In this document: positions 37,891 to 49,900 of the stretch, one piece after another
Layout of the letters: each line of letters starts with the position of its first letter
Position numbering within the stretch: position 1 is the stretch's first letter
Assembly: GCF_014356525.2 (NCBI RefSeq)
Contig: NC_052510.1
Coordinates: 12,944,778-13,008,777 of the forward strand
Source of the DNA: Nilaparvata lugens
Taxonomy: Eukaryota; Arthropoda; Insecta; Hemiptera; Delphacidae
Length of the DNA stretch: 64,000 nt
Direction of reading: 5' to 3'
Position numbers and translations under genes: made by a program
Notes under the pieces: generated by a model
What the model was told of the DNA's origin: nothing
The model's input: only the letters and a program-made list of their open reading frames with translations
Database searches by the model: none

Positions 37891-39420
37891 TGATTGATTG
37901 AGTACTTTATTTAGACCTATGTGGATTACATTATATATTGGCTTATACACTTATATACAATAGTTCACAATACAACAAAGTTTTAGATAAATGTACATAA
38001 TATAGACTGAGGAAATTATTATTGAACTGATATGAAAAAAGAAATTTAGAATAGCTATAGATAGCATTGCTCTGCATCTACATAAATTAGCGGAGCTTTG
38101 GACATATCAATGTCCATTCTACGGAAAGAATATTCCTTAAGTATCCTTCCCAGTAACTAGTAGTTCTGTGAACAGTAGACCTCGCGCTCAGTAAGTTACA
38201 TTGACCTGTTGTTATGTTTTCTCAAAAATTAATAAATAATTCATCAATTTAAAATGTCTAGAAAAAATCCTAAATAAACGTAGAGCTTTCTGTCCTATCG
38301 TGCCGTGACGTGTCGTCCCGGAATGTGAGTGTGAGCGCTGTTATCAGGTCTGGCTGCAACTGTCTACAACGTTGATGGAAAGATACATTTTCAAGATGTT
38401 CGATGTTTTTGAACGGGTAGTATTATAGTCCATTAAACAGCTGATTCATGATGAATAATTCTATAGTCTGATTTTTACTCTAATATTGGCGTATGAAAGA
38501 GGCTCCTTTTATATTATCCTCGAAATGCAAAATTTCCAAAAACCTTGTATATACGTCGACGCGCAATTTAAAAAGGAACATAAAAAATTTCATGAAAATC
38601 TATTTCCGTGTTTCGCCGTAAATGCGCAACATAAAAACATATAAACATTTAAACATTAATAGAAATGCCAAACCGTCGACTTGAATCTTAGACCTCACTC
38701 CACTCGGTCAACAACTCTCAAGTATCAGAAGCTTTAAAGAAGTATAAAAGCTATATGATTTGAACCTTACTATAGCATCATATAATATGAAGCAAGTATA
38801 GAAATATGCAGCAAGTAGTAAGTTAGCAGAGGATGCTTCCTGAACAGGCAAGTTCCTTGACCTGCATTTGAGCGTGAAAGAGTTGACCGGTTGGTTGGCA
38901 GGTAGGCAGGTGGGTACCGTTCACACAGTGACAGTACCGTTTTTTCTTGCGGCCACTTTGATCCAAATTGAAAAATAAATAGCAACTTATCGCCTGCGGG
39001 TAGGCAGCACCACAGAAAAGAGAATCTACGTTTCTTTACTCTGTGTCAGCATTTGGATGAATGGGGAGCAGTTATGAGAAATACTGACAATTTATAGAGT
39101 GTATAGTAAATTGAAACGTTCCGTGTTGGCATTGCCATAGCTTCTAGCTGGAAAATTATTGGTTTGAAATGGTCTGCTCTATTGTCACGACCTCGATTGC
39201 TGGAAAATAATATAAAAAGGGTACAGTACCGTAGATATTGTTGGATATAATATTCTCATATTTTTTAGGTACTTTTGTAAGGATGTTTTGTAGTTTTTCG
39301 AGCCTATGAAAAAAGATTCCCTGCTTCATCTTCTCATTGATGGATCCTTCTGTAAATTGATAGCCCTGTATAATTCATGGCATCCCTGCAATAAAAATAC
39401 GGTAGTGTCAATAATGTTAA
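37891..39420. other. Repeat-derived, no gene
   Basis: TATTGATTGATTGAGTACTT (37888) looks like a retroposon tail. CGTGACGTGTCGTCCCGG (38303) is an isolated CpG-rich patch. AACATATAAACATTTAAACA near 38635 resembles the terminus of Helitron-like family 2. Confidence 0.35.
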
Positions 39421-39425
39421 TTAAA

Positions 39426-39696
39426 CCATAGAGAAACGATAGCGTAAGTAGACATGGTATAGGGCGTTTATGTCGCAACTTTTACTGGTATCTCAAGCCG
39501 ATAGTTCACGTAGTTCTTTCCCATGCAGCTGTGTGACGCTGGTAGTCTCTCAAATTGTGCCGTTCATACACTCTCACCCCAACAAAACAGTGAAAATTGA
39601 CAATAATCGACAGTAATCGGCTTGAGATAACAGTAAAAGTTGCGACATAAACGCCCTATACCATGGTATATCTACTTACGCTATTGTTTCTCTATG
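39426..39696. mobile_element. Palindromic MITE, 271 bp
   Basis: Arms of about 80 bp: CATAGAGAAACGATAGCGTA...GGGCGTTTATGTCGCAACTT...CTCAAGCCGAT and the inverse at 39611-39696, with an unpaired centre. Flanked by attaaa on both sides, a likely target duplication. A smaller relative with CATAGAGAAAACATT ends lies at 16744. Confidence 0.8.
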
Positions 39697-40010
39697 ATTA
39701 AACTTAGTAGGTAATTAATCATGGACTTTATTTTGTTTTCTCATATAGAGAGACTTTGTTTTTATATAATTATATAAAACGTTTTTGACATGTCACATAC
39801 TTCTGAGCAATGCTCCATTATCTAGTGTTATTGTGATTCAATAAATTCTATGTTTCCTATTGTACTTTATCAGCTCCAATTTGCTTAATTAATGTAATTT
39901 CTAGTTTTCCAATTAACAAGGTTTTTTGTAATGTCTGATAGAAGCCTCTGTACCTCTCTCATTTGAAAACAATCAGTTTATGTGATAGGCCTATCGCTTA
40001 TTAACATGTA

Positions 40011-40240
40011 CTAGCAGGAAACCCGTGCTCCGCAAGGGTCTATTTCAAAACTTGACGTAATGAAATCTTTAATAATTGAAAATAGGCCTATAACCATCCT
40101 CTGTTAATTAAGCATTTATAATTATGCAAAATTTCAATAGTTCAAGTTAATCAGTCCAGTAATTCAGACGTGATTTGTCAAACATTACCCTCTCCCGTAC
40201 GTAAATAAGCCAGTTCTTTCCTTTATTATAGTTGTATAGA
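40011..40240 (-). mobile_element. Non-autonomous Helitron, second copy, 230 bp
   Basis: Read on minus: A|TCTATACAACTATAATAAAGG at the start; hairpin CCCTTGCGGAGCACGGG then TTTCCTGCTAG|T at the end. It also shares the CAGGACTG/GGACTG interior with the copy at 1796. It sits about 600 bp upstream of PPME1. Confidence 0.8.
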
Positions 40241-40559
40241 TCATGGGTGACAATAATAATTAATCATTAATTAATTTAATTGTCATATTCAACATCACCT
40301 ATGATAGCAATAGATCATATTTCAATATTAATAATTTTGATTCATAACAATCATATACCTGGTACATTTTTCCATTTATTTCTTCAGGTTTTTGAGTGAG
40401 TTGAATTCTGTAGCTTCAAAATAGGATTCCATTAGAGACAACAAATTATATAATCATATTATCATCAAAATATTATGGAATGGACTTAGATTCACAGTTT
40501 AAACCTTTATTTTCGGTAGTTAAAATTGGTAGAAAATAATACAGAATGAATCCTGTATT

Positions 40560-40838
40560 TCAAAGTTGGCGCTGAATCACGATATCACAATAAGTGGCGC
40601 TACCGACGTCAAAGATTGCAACTAAATTTCAGACGCCAGACGAAAACAAATCATCTGATATTTTTGTTGTGTTCATTTTGCAAGAGCCGATGTTGTGTTT
40701 GTGAATTTTATTTATTCATCCTTTCAAAAATATTTATCCTATTCAATATTGATTTTGTTCTAAATGGGATTTAAAGAGATGAATAACAACTAAATACAAA
40801 GAGTTATTATTTGATACGTAAAACAGAATTTGTGCAAA
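40560..40838 (+). promoter_or_regulatory. Probable PPME1 promoter and 5' leader
   Basis: Immediately upstream of the PPME1 start. The TGGCGCT motif occurs twice (about 40567 and 40597), with CpG dinucleotides not seen further upstream. No TATA box. The transcription start cannot be fixed by eye. Confidence 0.3.
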
Positions 40839-40924
40839 ATGTCATCATTACAAAAGGGAATGTTTACATCTAAATTACCACCACGGTCAATGCTTCAAGA
40901 TAATGGAAGTAATTTAACAAAACG
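40839..40924 (+). CDS. PPME1: PPME1 exon 1 (start codon)
   Basis: Twenty-eight codons plus two bases, beginning MSSLQKGMFTSKLPPRS, which matches the N-terminus of methylesterases. The donor is CG|gtatgt. The split codon is completed by the first base of exon 2 to give Arg. Confidence 0.9.
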
Positions 40925-43900
40925 GTATGTATTTTTAGTACTTGGTTTAGAATTTATGGTGAGATGAAAAGTAATTTATATTTCATCATCAGTTGACTTG
41001 ACACCCAGATAAACATGTTAGGTTATGAATAAAATGTTTTTGTTTTTGTTGTTATTATGTTTAATAATACCTACAATATTATACCCTATCTAAAACAATT
41101 TCAAATATAATGATCCTGTTTTTAGTAAGATTGATTGTAATTGAATCTAGAAATTCTAGAATTCTTAAAAATAATCCTATTACAAGTCAGGTCTAGGTTA
41201 AAGTTATAGTCCTACATAGTCTTGGCTATATGATGTTTGAGATCTTAATAATTGCTTTGATACAAATTCAAACTTGTACTTTCTAATCTTGATTGTTTGT
41301 TCTCTACAAAATGTATCAGACCACTTTTTAACCTAACGTTAGGTAGGCATAGGAGCTTCTCTTTGTCTCAGAAACAGAGTAACGGCCAGCAACAGTCACA
41401 GTTATAACATAGTTATTCAAAAGTATTCTTTGAGTATCTATAGTGAGGTCCACGTTATAATGGTAGTGTACGATTTGCAAATGTGAAAGAGTTAGGGGTT
41501 AGGTTTTATTTAGGTTATATTTAATAATGCTTTTTCAGGATAGGTTAGGTTTTTGCTTGAAAATTGCAATATGCTAGAAGGGGCTAGGGTCCAGGTAGAG
41601 TTATGTTTTTTGATGTTTCAAAGGTAAAAGGATAGGTTAGGGGGTTAGGATTTTGCTCTGAACCACATGTTTGTGAACATGTTCATGAAATGAACCACAT
41701 TTTTGTGAACATGGTCATGAAATGAACCAAATGTTTATGTTTTGTTCTAAAGATGACGAACAAATCCAAAGTATTAAATGTGAATGGGTTAGAGGTTGGG
41801 TTTTATTCAGGTTATATTTAATAATGTGTTATTAGGATAGGTTAGGTTTTTGCTTTGAAATTGCAATATGCTAGAAGAGGCTAGGGTGCAGTTAGAGTCA
41901 TGTTTTTTGATGTTTCAAATGTGAAAGGATAGGTTAGGGGGTTAGGATTTTGCTCTGAAATCTAAATTATTAAATGTGAAGGGGTTAGGGGTTAGTGGTT
42001 AGGTTGTTTTGGATTATATTTAATAATGTTCCATAAGGTTAGGTTAGGTTTTTGCTTTAAAATTGCAATATGATAGAAAGGGCTAGGGTCCAGGTAGAAC
42101 TATGCTTTTTGATATATTTTCAAAAGTGGAAAGATAGGTTAGGATTTTGCTTTGAAATTGCAATATGCTGGAAGGGATTAGAGGTTTTTCAAATAGTTAT
42201 GTTTATTGATGTTTTAAATGAAAAAGGGGAGGTTAAGGGTTTGGTTTTTGTTTTGAAATGACAATATGCTGACTTAGTTATAGTGTTTTTTAACATCAGT
42301 TAAATAACAACTGTTATATTTTATTAATTATATTTTTCAAAAGTACTCTTTCTTTTATTAAATAAAATAATAATATATCGATTATTATATTGAAGTAAAT
42401 GATAAATCATCATTGGAAAATAATATTTTCATCAAATAGAATGACGATTGGCTCCAGTTACAGTGCTCGGTAACCATCATCACAAAGAACGTTACATTCA
42501 AAGAACTGACTGAATGGAACGGGAAAAAACCGTTGCTAACGCAAGCGCGATACGGTGCTGTCTGAGACAGAGAGAGGTTTGTGGTAGGCATAGGGTAGAA
42601 TCTTTCTAGATAGGTAGGACAACCTATTGAAAGATCTAAACGAACCTTAAACCAAATAAATTCCTTTGTACTCAGTAATATAATTTATGTGAACTAATCT
42701 TCAACCTATTTTTGTAAAATTCAAAAGACAATATATTACCTCTATCGCTCTATCTATAGACCTACTATTAAAAACTGAATCCAATTTTTTATGTTTTTAC
42801 ATACACTGAAACGAAATCCAGAATGTCCTCCAACTTCAGAAATTTTCCCAATTTCTCGCCAACCTTTGCCGGCCCGGTGTCATGTGGGTCAAAATAACAT
42901 GGTTTTAGATGTGACAGCTTTTACTCTTACCAAAGATAGCGACCTCAGATATCGTTTTGTTAGAAGCATCGCTCTCACTCTTGCAGGCCGACATTGCTCA
43001 GTTTTGAACATGTTTTTTTCATTTAGAGGTGCAGGTTTTTACTGATCTGTGAGTGGGTAATGTGACGGATTATGATGAGGAATGAGTGTTCCAGTAGCAA
43101 GTTTCAAGGAACAAGGCTAATGCCGCATCAATATTCTCACCAAGTGCGTACAAATGACGACGCGCGCGAGAGTGTGGATGACTGCTTTGCCAGCGTTCGC
43201 CTTCAATTACCTTTGCTCCGATTTCTATCGAGACGATGCGAGCAAAGGCGAGTGGCCAACCACAAATTGTCACATTGCAGTATGGATGGCAGACCAACAT
43301 GGCGAAGCACATGCAATGTTTCAAGATAATGGAAGTAATTCAACTGAATGGTATTTATTTTTAGTATTTGGCTTAGAATTTATGGAGAGATTAAAATAGT
43401 AGTGGTCAAATAATGGCCAGCGACTTGACGAGAGTGTGGACTAGGCATAATACTAGTTAAGGCCCTGCTGTGTGCTAAGATTACAGAAATCGTGTCGGTG
43501 AAAAATCAGTGGTGTGTAAACGGCCATTTGAAGTAAATTATGGATGTAGTGTCGGCGAGAAATCGGTGTATCTAAAAACGATCATTCAAGCTGCCCCAGT
43601 TTTGACTCTATTATACTTTTATTCAGTAGGCTACATAAGCTTAGAAAATACAAGTATAATATTAAAATAAATGTTCCAAATCTATTATAAAATCATATGA
43701 AATGTCACATGTTTATTATTTTCAAATTCATTGCATTCAATTTGGAATGTAATTAGTTATTTTTCTGTGAGTTTAGAAGCCGTGGTCCACCTACGGATTT
43801 TACACCGACAACTTGGGACCAGTACTTCAGCGAGCGCAGCGACGTCAAAGTGGGCGACAACCAATTTCGTCTCTACAAAGTGGGCAGCTCGGGACCACTC

Positions 43901-46900
43901 TTGCTTCTGCTGCACGGGGGAGGCTGCTCGGCACTCAGCTGGGCTCTCTTTGCTGTAAGCTGTCAACTTACTATCATTCACATCTCAGATTATTAAAATT
44001 CATCATACATAAGGTTATAAAATGAACTTATCAAAGTTCCATTGTTGTTACAGGTATCTTCGCATTTTGCCACGCTATGCTGTCTTATCTCGTAATGTTA
44101 AATCTAAGCTGTCCCGTTCATATCAGCGTAGCGTAGCTTTCAATATTGTGAGATTGGACGGCTACGTCTCTCGAAGACTTATTTCAGCGTAGCGTAGCTA
44201 TGTGTGAAGAGACCCTTAAACATTTCAATTGAATCCAAGTGTGAAAAAGCTTCATTTATATTAAATGTGAATTTGTATTTATCCATATGTAGTCTATTAA
44301 TATCCCATCGATCACAACTGCCTAAACTCAGTTGTTGTTAAGTCATGTCTATAGTGAGTTCCAAACTCCTAACTCCGCCTAATAAAGATTTTTCCATTTA
44401 ATTTCATACTCTGACACCAGACCCAGTCAGTTCACTCGCAATTTTTTATGGATTATCATGAGGATTACATGAATTAGCAGAATAGATATTTTTTAATAAG
44501 ACAGGTAGTATTTGAAAGAAAATATTTGAAACCTTGGACGAATGTAGAGTGAATAATCTTCAATTTTCAGTAATGATTTTGAAAAACAATATTTCAGTAA
44601 AATTCACTTGATTTTCGTGTCACGATCCAAGATTGACAGAATCAGAATAATATGTAATGATTGGTATCGAAATTTATTCTTCTTTCCAATCTTCTGGTTA
44701 TTTAACGAGCTCTGATCGGTTCATTGAATATAATTGTTCGGTCAAATAATAATCGATTTGTGTTTCTCTTGGTGTACAGAAAATAATTGTGGAGCTGGCT
44801 GAGTGCCAAGTGGTTGCTATGGATCTACGAGGTCATGGAGACTCGATCACCACTGATGATGAAGATCTGTCAATTGAAACGATGACCAAGTGAGTACCAT
44901 AATCAAAAGCAGTTCTAAATATACTCTAAAAATTAGAAGACATCACAGTCCTGCAGAATAGGTAGTTAATTTTAATATATTAATCAATTTTTATAATTAA
45001 TCTAATAATTTACCGTTATGGTTCAATTCTAATTATCATTTTCATCTCTGACCCTCTCATGGTCTGTCAACATCTCTGTTTACATATTATAAATTCAAAT
45101 AGTGATGTAAAATTCCCGGGAATTTAAGATCGAGGAAATATTCCCAGGGAATTTGAGGGAAATATTCCCAAAAATCATAAATTCCCGGGAATTTATGGGA
45201 ACTTAAGGAAATTTATGATTTCTTTCATAAAAAATGACCGAAAAAGACGTTTTTGTTACACATGGTCTCAATCACCTGTTATACAACAGATTTATGTAAG
45301 AAATATAAGGATGAATAACTTATAAATTGTAGTAAGTTCAAAGAAAACAGTAATTCGAAGCTCATAGACTGATCATAGACTGAAAGGAGGAATGAACACT
45401 CAATAAATCATTCAATTGCACCACTATTATTATGCTACTCTCATGTCTTACAGGTTGAATAAGATTTTTTTACTTACTAATAAATGCCTGTAAATCAGGT
45501 AAACAAAGTAAACAAAGTATTGAGTGTAATTTAACTTTTATTGCATGATTTTATTCAATTTCTCCGCACAAAAATAATTGTTGACCCTCTAAATAAAGAT
45601 TAGAGTAGAATATTAATTCAAAAATTGGAAATTATAAAATACAGCAAAATAGGCTAAACTAAAAAACAAGGAGCATACTCCAGTTTAATTCAATATTAAA
45701 AAGAAAATAATTCCACATCTCACAACCTTTCAAGAGTCATTGAGGCTCACTTAACTTGTAATGAGATACTAGTCCAGGCAACAAATGCTCAAAAAGATGT
45801 AGAGGGAAAAGTTTGGAACCCAATTTTTGACCTCGCAGTCCTTTTAAGGATAGTGAGGGGGTAATAATATAAAAAGTTCACACTCAACACTAAAACTGCT
45901 ATAAAAATTGATAGAAAGCATAAAATGATGAAATAATACATTAAATTGAAGAGAATTGAATGCTCTACAACTCACTGTCTTTTGAATACTCCTATAGTCC
46001 AGTCAATGAAATATTATAGAGGAAAAATTTTGGAACACAATTTTTGACCTCGTAGCTCTTTTATGGATAGTAAGGGAGTAATCATATTAAAAGTCTTCAC
46101 TCCTACCCCCTGTGTAAAAAAAATATTTTTTTCGATGCATTCTTGTTGACTATTGAGCTCTGAAAGTGCAAAGAGTTGGAAGAATAACTGTCTTTTCAAA
46201 GATTTTACACTTTTAAAAGTGAATATCTCAAAAACTAAAGTAGATATCACAAAACTGTACTGTACAAAACTTGTAGGAAATTTACCTAGCTTCATTTTTA
46301 CTCAGTTAGCCATGTCGCTGAAATGCATTGTTTCCCAGTTACATGCGTCAGCCAGAATTGAAAAAATACAACTTTTAAACTGTACATGCGTGACCTCAAG
46401 GAGTAGGGATGAGGACTTTAATATGTTCACCTTCTAACTAGTTCAAACAAAGTTGCGAAGTCAAATATTGTGTTCCAAACATTCCCTCCCAATTTCCCTG
46501 ACAATTGATCTATTGTTGTTAAACTGAAGATTTCACACTCAACACTATAACGGCTGCAACAATCTTTGGGAGATGCGTAAAATAATGAGACCATAGATGA
46601 AATTGAGAGAATATAATGCTCTATGAGCCCATGATTAGCACGGATTTATTTTTTCAATGAATCGTTAAAAAGTTATAAGGCCAAAAATATGAAAAAAATC
46701 GGAGCCGGAAGGGTTTTTCTACAAAATGTGATACCTTAGAGAGCTTATAACTAGAAACTATGAGAGATATGGAAAAATGTTAGAAATTAAACTTGTAGGA
46801 TAGTTTTTGAGCTTTAATATTATGATTGTGTTCGACAAAAATTTCCGAAAGGCGCATATTGTTCGAGATATGCAAAAAACATAATATGGCACTTTAAAAC

Positions 46901-49900
46901 CATCCCCACCACCTTATCACAGGGGGTAGGAGTGAGGACTTGTGTTATGTTCACCCCCTTACTACCCTTAAAAGAGCTACGGGGTCAAAAATTGTGTTCC
47001 AAAATTTCCCCTCTATAATCTTACATTGACTGGACTATACGAGTAGAATGAATATCGAATAGAATATCGAATGTCGAATATCGAGTAGTAGAATATCGAA
47101 TAGAATGATGATTTATTGATTATATTGATGTAAAATATGAGTGGGATTAATCAATTTCAATTATTTTAAGAACAATTTTATAAATTCCCTTAAATTCCCA
47201 AAATTTCTTTGCCTCGGAAATATTCCCGGAAATATTGCCAAATCATAAGTTCCTTCCCACTGGGAATATTCCCGATCCACATCACTAAACTCAAATAAAT
47301 ATTGAATAAATAGTTGATTCAAAGTTTTAAGTAGGCTTATAAGAAAAACATACCTAATTAAAAACAAATTCCTAACAACAGAAATTAATTGAAAACAGAG
47401 CATAGGCATGATGATATCATCTATTGATAATATGATTGTATTAGCAGCCTTTGTATTTTGTATTAGCAAGCGTTGTATAAGTTTTTAATCAATATATTAA
47501 TTTGTACACCTAGTAAATATTATGAAATACTCGTAGCCACAGTTATCTGTAATGAAATGCCTTGTCCAAGGAGTTTCCAGGTAATAAATGCAATGCTGGA
47601 ATAGTGAGCACTCCATATCTTTTCAACGAATTTTTACACGACTCCTATGGCTTCATATCATTTCATGATTTAATAATTGATCTTTCATCTTTACATTTTC
47701 ATATATTTCTATCTCTTTCTCTTTAAATCTTTTTTATTCTATATTCATAAATAAGATCAAATATCCCTGTAGTTCATAATATTTCTTCATACAGTTTGAA
47801 TAATATTTCTTTATTTGGCCTACAAACGATTTGGCCACGGTGCAGAATTTTGAAGGGGCACAGAGCTATCTGCTTTGTCTAATTACATTCAAGGATAGCA
47901 AACCAATGTTAATCAGTGAGTGGCTTGGAATCTCACTAGCTTATATGTTTTAACGCGATGCTGGTTATCACCTAGCGCTCGAACACTATAGTTACTGTAT
48001 TCTGTACAATTTAATTGATTTAATATCGGGGACCGAGCTTTGCTCGAGTACAAAAGCATGAACTATGTATTACGAAAGAAGAAATTATAGTAACATTCAT
48101 ACAGAAATGTTCTATCTAATAACAGTAAATTGAGATTAATTCCCAGAGGAATGCAAAACTTTCCCTCTAAAGGCCCAGTTGCACAAAAGCCGGTTAAATT
48201 TTAATCCCAATTAACTTCACGTGAACCAAATCAGAGAAGACCATTTCAAAAGATGGATCTACTGGAATTAATCAGGATTGAAAATAACCCGGCTTTTTCG
48301 CAACCGGCACTAAGTTCCTGATTGAATGATTACAAAAGTTCAACAGCTGAGTCATAATTTTGACACAGTCCCACACACATGAACTCGCTCACTCACTTCC
48401 ATCACCAACAGACGACGAAATAATTATTATCAGCTGTTTTTCCAAGGATGAATAATAATTTCAATGTCCTTCAGCTAGTTTTCCCAGGGATGAGACCTAG
48501 TGCAATCGAATCTTTATATTATAAACCTACTATGTTCTATATTATAAACCTACTATGAGAACCGTTTTCGAGATCCGGTGAAATACAAACATATAGACAT
48601 CTAAACATCCAAACATATAAACAGAAGTTGCTCGTTTAATAGTATAGGATATCTTTCCATAACGAATGAATGAATATTTTAATTTGTTTTTAGAGACGTG
48701 GTGGACGTAGTGCTAGCGGCTTTCCCAGACGTGAGCTCCATGGTGGTGATGGGTCACAGCATGGGAGGGGCGGTGGCAGTTCACGTGGCGCATGCGCAGA
48801 AACTGCAGCAGGCAATGGTGGGGGTAGTGGTGATCGATGTGGTGGAGGGGACAGCCGTCTCCGCCCTGGCCAGCATGCAGTGCTTCCTCCGCTCGCGGCC
48901 GCAGGCGTTTCAGTCGCTCAGTGATGCTGTGCGCTGGAGGTACATTCTCAACAAATCAATCAATCAATCAAAAATCTTCTTTATTCCCCAAATATGCTAA
49001 GTACAAATATACAATGATGAATAAAAACTGAAGACAAAATACAAATAGTGAAGTACGTGAATTAGGTTTTAATGTTATATTGTGTTAGGTTAATGTGTCT
49101 ATATTGTGCGAAATGATTCACTAATAACCGGTTAATAATTGCGTTTACGGCCAAAAGCAATCATATAGATTTTGGAATTGTAATTAATTGAATAGGTGCA
49201 TTCAGCAATTCTTTCTATGAAGAGATGAAATTAGATACCGAAGCCCATATTTTGAAAAACTTTCGTTTCATTCCAAATCGCTACATACATTGCTAAGACG
49301 AGGGGAACGTCGTTAATAAGTTCTTATTTCTTAACAGTCTTTACAGGGAATTGACTCAATTAATACACCGTGGACAGGAAATAGTCTTTCAGAGTAATTT
49401 TAAAAGTACTGGTTTTTCTATTTTCTCAACTCTGCCAACTGTGAAGATGAATCGCATGTTTCTTTTCAACATGAAATACTTTGAAAATTGAAGTTTTATT
49501 TGCATTTATAATGTATGGTATTCTGTGTATCACTATGCTTTCCTGTATTCACATGCTATTTTCTAATAAGGATTCAACAATTTCCATAATCATGTAGGCT
49601 ATATTGTTTCTTATGTTTTTTAATTATATATATTTGATGTAAGATGAACAAATTACTGATTGTTAGTTTACAGAGTGGCCAGTTGAAGAATGCAGAATCG
49701 GCGAAAGTTTCAATGCCTGGACAAATTAAAAAGTGAGTTTCTACTGTTTTTAATTTATTTACTTATTCATTTGTTCATATATTGATTCACTTACTTACTT
49801 ACACTCACTTACTTACTACACCTTGCGGTGTGGAGTTTACGAGAGATTTTCATCTATCACAATCCTGCACCAAACGGCCTATCACTCTTCAATCACCACC

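Noticed and set aside
43072..43329. 85-codon frame as alternative PPME1 first exon
   Set aside because: Frame is not in phase with exon 2, the peptide has no family similarity, and the duplicate donor leads to TGA.
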